Assembly: GCF_037042905.1 (NCBI RefSeq)
Contig: NC_087252.1
Location: forward strand, 1,327,501-1,391,500
Direction: 5' to 3'
Length of the DNA: 64,000 nt
Origin: Lytechinus pictus
Lineage: Eukaryota; Echinodermata; Echinoidea; Temnopleuroida; Toxopneustidae
Of the stretch, positions 1-12,754 are shown piece after piece. Each line of letters opens with the position of its first letter. The first letter of the stretch is position 1. The translations under genes and the position numbers were made by a program. The notes under the pieces are model-generated. The model made no database searches. It was given only the letters and a program-made list of their open reading frames with translations, and was not told the origin of the DNA.

Positions 1-430
1 TCATCATCAACACCACCATCATCATCATCCCTCCTCATCATTCATCATCATCATCATCAACATCACCATCATCATCATCCCTCCTCATCATTCATCATCA
101 TCATCATCAACACCACCATCATCATCATCCCTCATCATCATTCATCATCATCATCACCATTATCACCATCATCATCATCATCACCATGACCATCATCATC
201 ATCACCATCATCATCATTACCATCCTCATCATCATCATCACAATCATCATTCATCATCACCACCATCATCATCACCATCATCATCATCACCATCCTCATC
301 ATCATCATCACAATCATCATTCATCATCATCACCACAGACACCACCATCCTCATCATCATCATCATCACCACAACCACCACCACCATCATCACCATTATC
401 ATAATCCCAGCATCATCATCATCATTATCG
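1..430. repeat. ATC/CAT trinucleotide microsatellite
   Basis: Near-continuous TCA/CAC trinucleotide units with higher-order repeats (CCTCATCATTCATCATC). Open frames here (poly-His, poly-Asp) are artefacts of the repeat. Confidence 0.95.
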
Positions 431-519
431 TTAAATCGCCATCGAACAATAAATTCCAAACTAGGTATTCAACTGTTGTCCCCTTTATAATTGAAAAACC
501 TTGAACCGAATACTACAAC

Positions 520-684
520 AGATCCTTTTGCTATCAAGGCTCTGTCATTTGGAATGCACTATCCCCTTCTATCCGATTAGTAAACTCACTTGATTCATTA
601 GAAACACACTGGAAATTCATCTCCCTCAAACCGATATGTTTTCAAGATTTCCAAGAATACTTTATTTTGTTATTAGTTTATTAG
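520..684 (+). pseudogene. 3' tail of a non-LTR retrotransposon reverse transcriptase ORF
   Basis: The + strand reads RSFCYQGSVIWNALSPSIR followed by SLDSLETHWKF, the familiar C-terminal signature of LINE polyproteins (RSF-Y-G--IWN-LP--IR---SL--FK). The rest of the element is absent. Confidence 0.5.
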
Positions 685-1378
685 TGATCTTGATTTCCCT
701 TTTTTTGTTATTTCTGTTTTTCCCCTCCCTCATTCATTATTATGTTCATTTTGTTGACTATTGTATGTATGTATTATTGTTTTGTTATGTTTTTTTTTTT
801 ATTTCTGTTGATACAGGGCCCCTTTGTGGAACAGTTTTTATAACTGAAAAACGGCTACATTCTTAAAATAAAACGGCAAATAAATAAAATCAATCAATGA
901 ATACTGATATGAAGGTTTCAAAGTGGGAACTTTGGGAACTGCGCTTTTACAAGGCCACTTGGCTTTATTTATGCAGTTCCACATTTCATTTTCATTTTTT
1001 ACTCTTGCTTGTAAATATATTGTTTCTCATACCTTGCTTTATAATTGTTTTTATCGAGAATGAAATAAATGCAAATTTAATTGAATTGAAAGGTCTCCTC
1101 GTCTTCCTTTAAAATTATTTCTTTTCTGTCTTAAGCTGTATAATGTATTTAAAAACAATGTTTTCTGCATACTCTGTTTTATATATACCTTTTTATCATG
1201 TACTCTGCTCATTGTTTCATACACACTTATATGTTTTTCATGTATTCAAACTCAAAGTTGGAAGACAAATAAAATGAACTTATGAACTAATGAACTTATA
1301 AAGTGTGTCGACTTTACTCATTGTATCTATCCAGAAAAAGCCATTCGAAGTTTTAGTTTTTTTATTCAGTGACCAGTA
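685..1378. other. AT-rich intergenic sequence
   Basis: T-rich, no supported coding potential; probably the 3' trailer of the LINE remnant (AATAAA motifs near 880) and unclassified AT-rich DNA. Confidence 0.4.
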
Positions 1379-3401
1379 TTAAAGGGATGGTCCAGGCTGG
1401 AAATCTTTATAACTCAATTCACAGAGCAAAATGCTAAAAATATGATCAAAATTTGATAACAAATAACATAGTTATTGAATCTTAAAAATTTGCATTATTC
1501 CGGTGAAACAGTTCTAGGCATGTCTGTATGAATATTCATTAGGTGGGCTGATGATGTCATATCCCCACTTGTTCTTTTCTATTTTATTATATGAAATTAG
1601 GTTTATTCAAAAATTTTCTACCAAGAACTAAAACATTTGGATTAACAACTGATCATAATGGAAACATATCATTTACACACAGGCGCGTAGCTAGGGGGGG
1701 GCGGTGGGGGCGGTCGCCCCCCCCCCCAAAACGTCCCCAAAAAGAAAAAAAAGAGAAGGGAAAAAAGAGAGGAGAAAGGGAAAAGGGAAGGGAGGAAAGG
1801 GAAGAAAGGTCGCTTTGTGTTTTTTTTTCTTTTTATTCTTTATTTTTTTCTCAAAAGAGAAATTCCTTCACTCTTGCTCTAAATTTATATGTGAATTTTG
1901 CTTCCGCGCTGCGCGCGGTTAAATGACAATATTGAAGTTTTCCATTGTTTCCCCCACCCTTTCTCTAGCCCTGTTCTTCCACCTCAGATATATGTGTTTC
2001 TTGCCAGTTAAAGTTCAAATGTATAGATTAGGGCATGGAATTAGAGTAAGGTTAGGCCGAAGTATATGAAGTTATCTTTTTTTTATTGATCGCGCAACTT
2101 CTGGTCGGGTCGGCTCCGGGCGGGTAAAATCTTTATATCAATTTCTGCCGTCACCTCCATAAAGTCAACTTCTCCCGCTTTTCAGCTCATTACTAAACAA
2201 CCATAAATAAACCAAACAGGTTCCTAATTTTAAAAAAGGAAGGTATAAAATTCGTGTCGTATTAAATAAAAAAGTACAAATTTTTTTAAATCAAATTCTA
2301 TTAAACGTCATGTCATTTTCCTGCACATTCATCTCCTGTCCTGTTTTGCGCCCTCAGTTTGAAATTTTGAATGACACTTAAGTTTCTTTATAATTCAAAA
2401 TGAAGCGCTTCAGGATAAGTCAAAGAAATTAGGCATCATTTTTTTATAATTTTTATAAATTACAGAAGTTTTAACTTTTTGCGCACTATTTTCCTTGTAA
2501 TGAAGTTCAATAATCTTAGAAAATCAATTGAATTAGAGCCGATGGGGTATTAGAGATATCTGCATTTGATGAAACGCCCGCCCTTTGAAATGTCAGAGTT
2601 TCATTGCTCTGCGCGGGGAGGAATATCTTCCTCCCGGCATATAGACTTCTTCTCCTCTGTTTTGCGAGTTAAAGATATGCACTGTCGCTAAATTGTTTGT
2701 AATCAAATCTGATTTTTCCAAGGGAAGTATTCAATATATCTTTGAGAATACCCTTTTCTCGGCGGGACCCTTTTCATGGCAAAAAAAATGATTAAACGCT
2801 TTAGCTTCCGCGCTTCGCGCGGGGTTATTATTATTTTAATTTCCTCCATTGTATTCCTTTTTTGTGCGTTCACAATCACTTTTGAAAACAAGGTTCAAAA
2901 TCACAATATAGTCAACTGAATTGGAGCTGAAATGGGTACTAGAGACAAGAGAGACGGCTCCTTTTCATTTTAATTTATGAAACACCAAAAGCTTCGCGCT
3001 TCGCAAGGAAGGGGGAAACTCCCCCTCCCTGCACCCACCCCCTAGGGAGCGCGCTTCGCGCGCTCTGTAAGTGTTGGCACGCTTCGCGTGCATTTACCGC
3101 CCCCTCCAAAATGAAATCCTGGCTACGCGGTTGTTTACACATGCATGAAAAAATAAAACATTTATGATTTAATGTAATAACATAAGAAAAAGGAAAGTGG
3201 AAATGTGACATCATCAGCCCACCTAATAAATATTCATGATGACGTGCATATAACTGTTTTCACAAAATATTGATAAATTTTAGAATTCATCAATTTTGTT
3301 ATTTGTTATCCGATTTTGATGAAATTTTCAGCATTTTGCTTTGTGAATTTTACTCTATTTATTTGGATATTAATATTTTCAGCCCGAGCCATCCTTTTAA
3401 A
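1379..3401. mobile_element. 2 kb non-coding element with about 240-bp terminal inverted repeats
   Basis: The left end (TTAAAGGGATGGTCCAGGCTGG) and right end (reverse complement CCCGAGCCATCCTTTTAA) are inverted over about 240 bases, including AAAATGCT..AAAATTTGATAACAAATAACA and the GGTGGGCTGATGATGTCA block. The interior has GC-rich GCTTCGCGC micro-palindromes and a GTAGCTAGG-poly(G) motif, but no transposase. A second composite copy lies at 23618-26066. Confidence 0.75.
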
Positions 3402-3624
3402 CTTTTTTTTATACCAGTTGACGTACCACTTTGGTGTCATGGCTTAGGGGGACTGCCACAGGGGCGACGCCATAGGGCGGTGGGGGGCAAAAGTAATTTA
3501 AGTCCCCTGTGATAGTGAGCCTGAAGAGGAAGGGAGAAAAAGATGTTAAGAAAAAAAAGTGTGTATACAACGAGGTTTTGGTCGTGTAGCTCCATATTCC
3601 ATGTAATTAAATTTATGAACAAAT

Positions 3625-3890
3625 AATTTGTCTTACGCCTGCCAATTGCCAATTCGTCTACTGCCAACTCGTCCACTCACCACATGGTCCACTCTCATTT
3701 AGTCAAATGCCATTCCGTCCATCAACATTTCGTCTTACAACCATTTGGTCCAATCATCACTTCGTCTATGACAAATTCGTCTCGTAACCAGTTGGTCTAA
3801 TTTCCATTCATTCTCATTTATTTTGCACAATTTAAGACTTTGTCCAATTAGACCAAATGGTATATGGACTAACACCTGGTAGTTCAGTTC
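3625..3890. mobile_element. Foldback element built of degenerate 16-mers
   Basis: Successive units of about 15-17 bases with the pattern CCAnTTnGTCnAnt (left part), followed by the reverse-complement pattern (GACCAAATGGT). The same family recurs at 21555-21895. It resembles sea urchin TU-type foldback elements, whose long termini are tandem short repeats; that family name is an inference. Confidence 0.6.
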
Positions 3891-4019
3891 AATTCTGTAT
3901 TTCATTTCCATGATACAAAGAAATAAGTTAAAATGAAATGATTAGAACATGAAGAGAAAAAGCAAAATTAAAATTTCGTCTAAATCGGACGAGGGATGTG
4001 CACACAATGCCCTTTTCTC

Positions 4020-4295
4020 TTGTTAAAATTAGATTTTTCAATACACCAACTTATGAAAATATGAAATAATTATGATTTCATGTAAGAATGAAATATGATG
4101 AGAAAGAAAAGTAGACATAGCATCATCAGCCAAACTTGTTTAATTTCGCATCGATGTACATTTTCTTTCACAAAATATTGCTTAAATTCAACAAATTTAT
4201 TTTCTTTCAAAATTTGGATTACATTTTCTGCATTTTGCTATGTGAATTTTATTGGATATTTCTATTTTCTGCCTTTTTAAGTACATCTTTAAAAT
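4020..4295. mobile_element. Right-end fragment of the AAAGGG-type inverted-repeat element
   Basis: ATGAAATAATTATGATTT, CATCATCAGCC and GCATTTTGCTATGTGAATTTTA match the right arm of 1379-3401. Confidence 0.55.
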
Positions 4296-6135
4296 TGGAA
4301 TAAAACTGCGTAGTAAGAAAATTATTACCAAAAATTATGTAAGGCTATTTAATACGGATTTATTGGTCATAAGTATAATACAATCTACCTGACTGTAATA
4401 GCTGACTGACTTATATTATTCACTTTCGTAGCCTCGCAAGCATTATTTTGGGTGGTCTTTACATCGAACTAAACCACTGGTCCAAGGCCATGGCTTTCTG
4501 ATTATTGCTAGATTATGGTGGTAATAAAACAACAAACCGATATGAAATTAAATTGTTAGCACGCCATGAAACACAATCCAACTTTCCATGATCTTTGTTA
4601 AAAAGAAAGATTTTACTTGGAGCCATGCCTCGAAAAAAGGGAGAGTCCCTTATCATGCCAAGAAAGGGAAAGAGGGTTTTCCCCCTGCCCGACTGCGCAC
4701 TGCACGCTAGTGACGTCACGATAATTCGCCGCCACGTCAACAGACGACCTGGCGCTGAACTTTTCGGGAGATTTATGATAGTCTAAATATTCAAACATCT
4801 AAGATAACAATAAAATATTGCATAAACTGTCCAGTCAATTTAATAAATGTTCATATTAGAAATTAATTCTAGGTGGGTTTGATCTGATTTTTTTGTATTT
4901 TTATTCGATACAATGTATGTTATCCAGAGATCTGATTACTGATTCAGGCAATAAATCGATACAAAAAGATTTACAAGAAAGACTAGGCCATAGGGCATAG
5001 CGTTGGTATCTGCGATCTCGTTCGTACACACAATACACATAACAATACCTTGCTGCATTTCGTGTGTTCTCGTGTGTGTCCTGTCGATTGCCATGAAGCT
5101 AGCAAGGCATACTTGTATAACGTATTGTGTATACATGTGTGTGTGTGCTTGTGCGTATGTATAATCAATGGAGCAGGGCCGTGTACAACGATCATACACA
5201 ACATGTCGGATGGTCCATCCAATCTAACGTTGTACATTGCGGGGGTTCCCCTAACACGCTCCGCGTACACGAACGACCCAATCCAGCAATTCGGCATTTT
5301 CCCTCTTACATGATTCCTTGTTCGACGTTTTTGATCAACTGAAATTCTGTGAATTATTTTCGTTTTGGAATTCCGACGTCATTTCGAAAGGCAGGGGAAT
5401 TACAAGAAAATCACCCGATGTCCATGATATTAGTCTAAGGTTAATAAAGGTAGGAAAATGTATCATTTTCTTTGAGTGAATGAAGCTGAGCTGAGTGAAG
5501 ACTGTGAAGAGCTATTACGAGACCTGGCTGTACCGTGTGTCTACCAATTTCTTTTTTTATTTCCATGGGCATGGCATTGCTTCGACAATGTCGGTATAAA
5601 GAAATTACCCCCACAGCCACGCAGCCATTATTTCTCTAACTTCCAGCAGGCATAGGACTGGTACTCAGCTCAGGGACATTGTAATAGTTTTTGTAACGTT
5701 AAGTTTAGGGTAGATAACACTACAGTTAGTTAAATCATGGATTTGTCTTTAATTTCAAAAAATTAAATTGGAGTCTGATATAGTACTGAGTGTGATTGAG
5801 TTGATTCTGATTGGCCTGTCGCATGCTCAGGAGCTGGAGGGCGGGAGTGGTCATGTGTTTGTGAAACTTGGGGGGAAAAGACCTGGCCCTGCCTCTGATC
5901 TGGATAATAGTGAACTGAAGTTATTCTTTTGGAAACCATCACTGAAGCTGAATGGCTATGATGTTTATAGATGTTACTGTTACAAGATCTATAATATAGA
6001 TCTACATGTACTGTATATTTTCATGCACTACGTGTTTGGCTAGATCTAGTCTAAACACTTTTTTTTAATCATTTGTAACAATGATCAACAGCCAATCAAA
6101 ATTGAAGATTCCATCCATTACCATTGCAATAAATG
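4296..6135. other. Intergenic, no supported gene
   Basis: Mixed unique-looking sequence; short open frames (for example 5050-5313) show no recognisable protein. 4620-4790 and 5200-5290 are locally more GC-rich but unassigned. Confidence 0.4.
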
Positions 6136-6139
6136 CATG

Positions 6140-6325
6140 ACAAAGTTACTAAGTGGTAACTTTTATGAAGCGGGACCCAGGTACCCATTCTCCTCACCTG
6201 CGGGTTGAGTGCAACATAATGTGGGTAAATTTCTTGCTTAAGGAAAACACGCCATGGCTTGGAATCGAACCCATGTCCCTCAGATTGAAAGACGGGAGTC
6301 ATAACCACGAGAAGACTAGACCACG
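6140..6325 (-). repeat. tRNA-derived SINE fragment
   Basis: On the minus strand: GTGGTCTAGTCTTCTCGTGG, GGTTATGACTCCCGTC and GGTTCGATTCC-like box B, then GCCATGGCGTG and GGTGAGGAGAATGGGTACC. Same family as 26881-27150 and 35930-36145. Confidence 0.7.
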
Positions 6326-7500
6326 ATTATATAATCATATGTTCTGAGTTTTATGGCACTGTTTCTATAAAAAAAAAACTTATTATTTTACTGAAATGCC
6401 ATTTTCCTCCAGCAATCGGGATGGTTTTTTTTTCTTCATGTGTACATGATTTACTTGTTTAGATAGAGTAGGACCTAGAAAAAAATACATATTATGAAAG
6501 AATAATTCATAGAGCAAAAGGAAGGAAAAGTTGAACATTTGTTCTCAACACAAAGAAAAAATCTGAAGAATTACCTCCAAATTTTCGGCTTCTCAGCTTT
6601 CCACAGATGAACATTCATGATCGAATTCATATAGCAGTTTGTGATTTTGTTCTCCAATTTTGTTTTGACACGATAACAGAGCATGCATCTACATGTAGCA
6701 ACGCACCTGGCCAGAATTATAGTTTAGATATGATTTAAGTCCTCGAAACCAATCAGATGTTATGACATCATGACTATTCTGATTTTACAGTTGGCTACTC
6801 CGAATGCTACACATGTGGATGTAATTGTGGAGTCTCTGTGACTTTCACATACATCGCGGGTATCAAGAAAAGGAGGTCATAATGACTATTGTTACATTCA
6901 ATTGTTCATACATGTAATGTCCGTGTATCGTGAGTGAATTGTAAACAATACCAGTAGATCGTGATGTGAAGTATATTCCCCTTCCCCATACAACTCTCTC
7001 ATCAAATCAACGGGCGCCCCCATTTAGATAGAAATTCATCTGATTTGTTACCCATGAACGTATTCACAACAGGCTTTGAATGTGGACATATTGGGGGGAG
7101 GGGTAATGATATATTTATATCACATAGCACACCCGGGTGGTTAACATGTAGAAATGTCTAAGGGCATTTTTTTCTTATCTCTCAAAAAGACAATGAGCCT
7201 GTATTCTTACTTGTAGCTTTGGATTTTGGGGCCTTTTACCTACAATATACGATGTTTCTTGGACCCTATTAAACTTCGTCCTACATGCACGTTTAAATGA
7301 AACCCTCTATCAGTTATACTGTAGAAAGTATCGAGAAAACAAAGTGATCTGGTTAAGGGCAGGGGTGTCGTCAGGGGGGGGGGGGGGGGCAGGGAGACAT
7401 ATAGGTGATGCCATTTTCTCAATTGAATCATACGTGTATTATCGAGTTAAACGACCCAAGTTCTCCTTTTAATTTTTTTTCTCTCCTTTTTCCTCTCTCC

Positions 7501-7535
<35 letters not shown>

Positions 7536-9208
7536 GGGGGGGGGGGAGTTTACTGCTTGAAAAATCGTAGGGAGCGCTTGTTCACTGTGGGGCCGACCCT
7601 GCTAAGGGGTGCAGTTCGCAACCTCGTATCACTAACCTTTTTCTCCAGAACATCTCTTCATCTTTATCCTTTACCAAAATATGCCAGTAATGCCACCCCT
7701 CTCCAGTTCCCTAAATTCCAACTGCTCCGTTCACACCCAGTTTTCCCGTAGAAGTACACAATGTTATATAAAATGATGAGGTGTCGGTTTGGCCACGCCA
7801 CTTGTTATTAGAGAGACATTGTGAAATCGTCCATGTGTTTGCTTTTATAATGGTACTATTTATTTTGTGTGTACCTGGGGAAAGGAAATGGGAGGAAACC
7901 AAACATAAAATCAAACCATCACGTGTATAGCTATCATAGGTAGAGTAAACAATACTCCGGGAAAATCATAAAGAACTCGACCAAAAATAATTATAATAGA
8001 CCTCGAGATTTGTTGACATTGACTCTTTTGGTGTAAAGTTCGAGGATACTTTTTAGGGATGTGGTGCATGTTAACACCAATGGCGGATCCAGTTGGGGTA
8101 ATAAAACAAGGGATACCCCAACCATCCATTATAACATTTTGAGAATCACTCATTAAACATAGAAACTTACCATCCGCGCCCCTCTATGTTAAAATTTGCT
8201 CTTTGCGCCCCTTATACAGTATATATTTGGAAACCGGATACGTTATTGGGTAAAATGGTTGCAAATGAAATCAACGCAATGCCTAAATGTATTTTTCTTC
8301 TTCTCTTTTTTTCTTTAAAGATGTGTTTTTATTTCTGTGTTGAATTAAATACATCATGCCATTGCCTGCAAGACTGCTGCCTTGTATAAAACCTGCGAAA
8401 AGTGTAATGTTGTTAAAGTAGACATGAGATCGAATGAAAATTGTAAGTGCGGTTTTAGTATGATTGTATGTAAAAGTTGCTCGATGAGGTAAAACGTTGG
8501 GCGGAGGGGGCGGGGCGCTTATTTTACTATGCTCAAGGAGCAACGTTCAGGCTTTATTTTTTACCAAACATACCACACGATAGCAAATGATTATACATGT
8601 ACATGTATAATAATATAACTTTTAATATAGTATACATCACAAATTCTTTTCAATATTATGACCGATTCATTGTTGTGCAGAGCTTCTGCATGTGTCGTAC
8701 ATTAAAATGCAATGAAAATGTGGGCGTGGATTCGTCTCCTAGGTTACACAGCCGATACAATGGTTTGACCTTTTCTTCTCCAACCCGGGGGAAGAAAATT
8801 CTGATTATCAGGAGATTATTAACGACTGGAATAAACTCAGATAACTTAAATTTTCCATACAACCGATGCAATGTAAACTTAAAAGAAAACGCTTGAAAAT
8901 GGTTGCTTTTGCTGGGAGAGGCAAGTTACGCGGTTTATGGTGTAAAAAGTAAAAACTGCAATACAATATCAGGTAGGGGCCTACCAAGGCGACCATGCAT
9001 ATTTCTAGAATAAAACGCTCACATTTTTTCAGCGGGGAAGGTCTACTCCAGTATTCCTTTCCTTACATGCACACCCGACGTAAGCTTCTTGGTCTTAATT
9101 TCCGCGCGATTATTTGGTCCTAATTTTATTGCCACTTTTTTTTTTATACATATGTTATTTTTGAGGAGCAAAGTAAAAAAAAGTATGTAGAGGTAGGTGA
9201 ATATGTTA
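6326..9208. other. Intergenic, no supported gene; poly(T)/poly(G) tract at 7501-7548
   Basis: Contains poly(G) (7374-7390) and a T30-plus/G13 tract. No coding or RNA gene seen. Confidence 0.4.
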
Positions 9209-11986
9209 TAGTCCAGGATAGGCCCCATAGGAACTTGACCAAACCTTGTTTTTTTATATATACAATATTTTTTGATGGTTTCTTGTCAATTCGAGGGTGC
9301 TGATTACGAATCTGGATGATGCCACTCGTGTAACCTTGAGCATTTTCCGCAAATTGGCAAAATCCAATATGGCCGCCAAAATATGCAAATTACCCATGAA
9401 AATCATAAAATTGTCCGCACATTGGCTATGAAATGCATGAAATCGTGTGGCTGGAGTGAAATACTCTGTCAAAAAATGATTTTTGACAAAATCTTTATTT
9501 TCCTGATATTCAAAATGGCCGCCATAGGCCATTGTATACTCTACTATGTACAATATGAATAGGAAAACCAATTTTCACAAAAATTAGCACTAAACTGCAA
9601 TAAATCGCGATGTATGAACGAAGTAATATATGCAAATCATCATTACTAACGAGATATATCATTTATTATGTCATATATGGGAACATTGCTGTATTTTGAT
9701 GTAAAAAATAGCCCACTGGCCCAAACAGTATTATATACTGTACAATGGCAATGGCCGGGGCCAAAAAATTGACAATTAAGAGTGAGCACTAAAATGCATA
9801 TTATTAAGATTAAAAAAAACCATAATTGTTAATATGCCATTTAGGTGATAAATGCTGCATTTTGAAATTCAAAATGGCCGCCATAGGCCCTATATTTATC
9901 ATGTACAATGCGAATGGAGAAACTAATTTTCACACGAGTAAGAAACATAAAATGCATGAAATTGTGATCTACGAGTAAATATTGTCTGACAACATGTTTT
10001 ATAGCAAGACATATCATTTCTTTTGTCATGCATGAGATGCTGTATTATGAAATTCAAAATGGCCCCTGTAGCCTAGGCACTAACAGTATTATCTACAATG
10101 TGAATGGGGACATATAATTTTGTAAAAACTTGGATTTGCTTGACTATGACATCCATATAATCCTGTTGTATGAGTAAAATGTTATTTGAAAACATATTTT
10201 TTTTTATAAATTATAGCATTTCATCTGCCATATAGGTGATAAATACTGTATTTTGACATTCAAAATAACCTCTACAAGCCCTAATTATATTATGTAACAT
10301 GCGAATAGGGAAACTAATTTTCACAAGAGTGAGAATCATAAAATGCATATAACTGTGATGTACGAGTAAAAATATTGTCTTAAACATGGTTTCTAACTAA
10401 ATACATCACATATTGGTCGTGGAGGTAATAAATGCTGTACTTTGAAATCCAAAATGGCTGCCATAGGTCCTCAAAGTATTGTGTACATTGTAACATGGGA
10501 CATAGAATTTTGACAGAATTTGGCTTTGCTTGACTCTAAATATTGCATATAATTGTGAATTGTGATCTGAGGGTGAAATATTGTCTAAAACCATGGTTTC
10601 TAACGAGATATAATTATCATAATGTTGTGTAATTAAGGTGATATATGCTGCATTTTTAAATTGAAAATGGTCACCATAGGCCCTTATCGTATAATATGCA
10701 ATTTGAATGGAGACAAATAATGTTCACAAAAAGGGCATATGGCAGCCATTTTGAATGTTGAAATACAGTATTTATCACCTAAATTACATAAGATATGATA
10801 CATTTTGTTATAAATCATGTTTTCAGACAATATTTCACTCATACATCACCATTTGGCCAAGCAAAGCCAAAATCTGTTGAAATGATTTGTTCCCATTCAC
10901 ATTGTGCATAATACCGTAAGGGCCTGTAGCGGCCATTTTGACATTCCAATAACAGTATTTATCACCTAACTGGCAGAATAAACGATATATCTTAATAGAA
11001 ATTATGCTTTCAGACAATTTTTTACTCATAGATCACTATTACGTGCATTTATGGTGCTCACTCCTGTGAATATTGGTTTCCCACTTTGCATTGTACATAA
11101 TACAGTTAATGTCTATGGCGGCCATTTTGAAAGTCAAAATACAGTATTTAACACAAACTTGAAACCTGAATGATATATTTTGTTAGAAAATACGTTTTTA
11201 GACAGTATCCCATTAATTTATCACATATGCATTTTAGAGCTCACTCTTGTGATTTCTTTGCTCCTCTTTCTCATTGTGCATAATACTTTTAGGGCCTTTG
11301 GCAGCCATTTTGAATATCAAAATACAACATTCATCCCATACATGGCATATTAATAATATATTTCGTTAACAATTATGTTTTTAGTCAGTATTCCACTCAT
11401 TTAATCTTAATAATATGCATTTTAGTGATCACTCTTGTGAATTGGTTGGCCCCCAATTGCCATTATACGCAATACTGTTTGGGCCAGTGGCGGCTATTTT
11501 AGATATAAAAATACAGCAATGTTCCCATATATGACATAATAAATGATATATCTCGTTAGTAATGATGATTTGCATATATTACTTCGTTCATACATCGCGA
11601 TTTTTTGCAGTTTAGTGCTCATTTTTGTGAAAATTGGTTTTCCCTATTCATATTGTACATAATAGAGTATACAATGGCCTATGGCGGCCATTTTGAATAT
11701 CAGGAAAATAAAGATTTTGTCAAAAATCATTTTTTGACAGAGTATTTCACTCCTGCCACACAATTTCATGAATTTCATAGCCAATGTGCGGACTATTTTA
11801 TGATTTTCATGGGTAATTTGCATATTTTGGCGGCCATATTGGATTTTGCCAATTTGCGGAAAATGCTCAAGGTTTCACGGGTGGCATCATTCAGATTCGT
11901 AATCAGCACCCTCGAATTGACAAGAAACCATCAAAAAATATTGTATATATAAAAAAACAAGGTTATGCCTCTTCTATCCTGGACTA
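9209..11986. mobile_element. Giant foldback (2778 bp) of tandem 190-bp units, TTA target duplication
   Basis: Termini TAGTCCAGGATAG..CTATCCTGGACTA are flanked on both sides by TTA (9206-9208, 11987-11989), a 3-bp duplication of the PIF/Harbinger type. The two halves are reverse complements: the arms start to mirror within 30 bases of the ends and meet near 10.65-10.75 kb. Each arm repeats a 180-205-bp unit marked by CAAAATGGCCGCCATAGGCC and ATGCAT..TGTACGAGTAAA. Mirror ORFs on the minus strand at 9254-9571 and plus strand at 11605-11952 encode nearly the same peptide, showing high arm identity; no transposase motif is visible. Confidence 0.88.
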
Positions 11987-12225
11987 TTATGGTTAGGGCA
12001 TTACTTTGATTAATTTATATAAGGGAAAAACGCATGGATCAATTGATGGTTTAAGATTTTGTCGCTGATGTGTACAGAAATAAAGGTTTAGTTGACCCAC
12101 GTCCTCCCAACTCCCTGGTTGACCCTTCCCCCATTCTTGTGTCAGTGTAGCCTACAGACACCCCCCCCCCCCCTCCTTCTCGCCGCTTAAACCTACATGT
12201 ACAATGAAGACATCTCCGTGTCTTT

Positions 12226-12322
12226 AAGGCACAGTCACATTTCTCCTAGGTGGTTTGAATGAAAATTAATAAATTTGTTGTTTTCGACTCGCCGTGGGGG
12301 AAATGTGACTGCAGCGTATATC
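12226..12322. mobile_element. Hairpin MITE, CGACTCGCCGT family
   Basis: GCACAGTCACATTTC..TTTTCGACTCGCCGTGGGGGAAATGTGACTGC. Related copies at 16844-17000 and 29458-29608. Confidence 0.6.
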
Positions 12323-12706
12323 TCAGTGACTCCATTTTTTATGCTTCAGTTGTGATTATTGGTCTTATTATCACAGGCTCACAGATCAGGGTGACATTTT
12401 GTGAAAGTTGTCAGCACTGACGATTTCAGTGAAATACTTTGTTTTTATTGGCTCAGAAGCTCTGGCCGCTGACTGTTACAATTTAACTGCCGAAGAATTT
12501 CAACTTGTCAGTACTGGCAAATTGCATGAAATGGTCCCCAGTAATATTTTTGCACCCCTCCCCAATCTGCTTGATGTTACTTAGGGGAATACCCCTGTAC
12601 TGCTGTTGCGCGCGTTCGGCACACTACTGTATTCGCCGTGATGTCACTACAGGCACTGTGTCGCTTGCATAGCATGGATGTATTTGAAAAGAAATGACAT
12701 ATTCTA

Positions 12707-12754
12707 CATGTACATCATAGAGATGTATACTAATACATCTCTATGATGTACATG
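12707..12754. repeat. Perfect 21-bp inverted repeat with 6-nt loop
   Basis: Arms 12707-12727 and 12734-12754 are exact reverse complements around TACTAA. Confidence 0.9.

Noticed and set aside
1..430. Poly-His and poly-Asp short proteins
   Set aside because: ATC microsatellite artefacts.
9254..11952. Mirror ORFs of 105 and 115 codons as a conserved protein
   Set aside because: They are the two arms of a foldback element; the peptide match follows from DNA identity, and no protein family is recognised.
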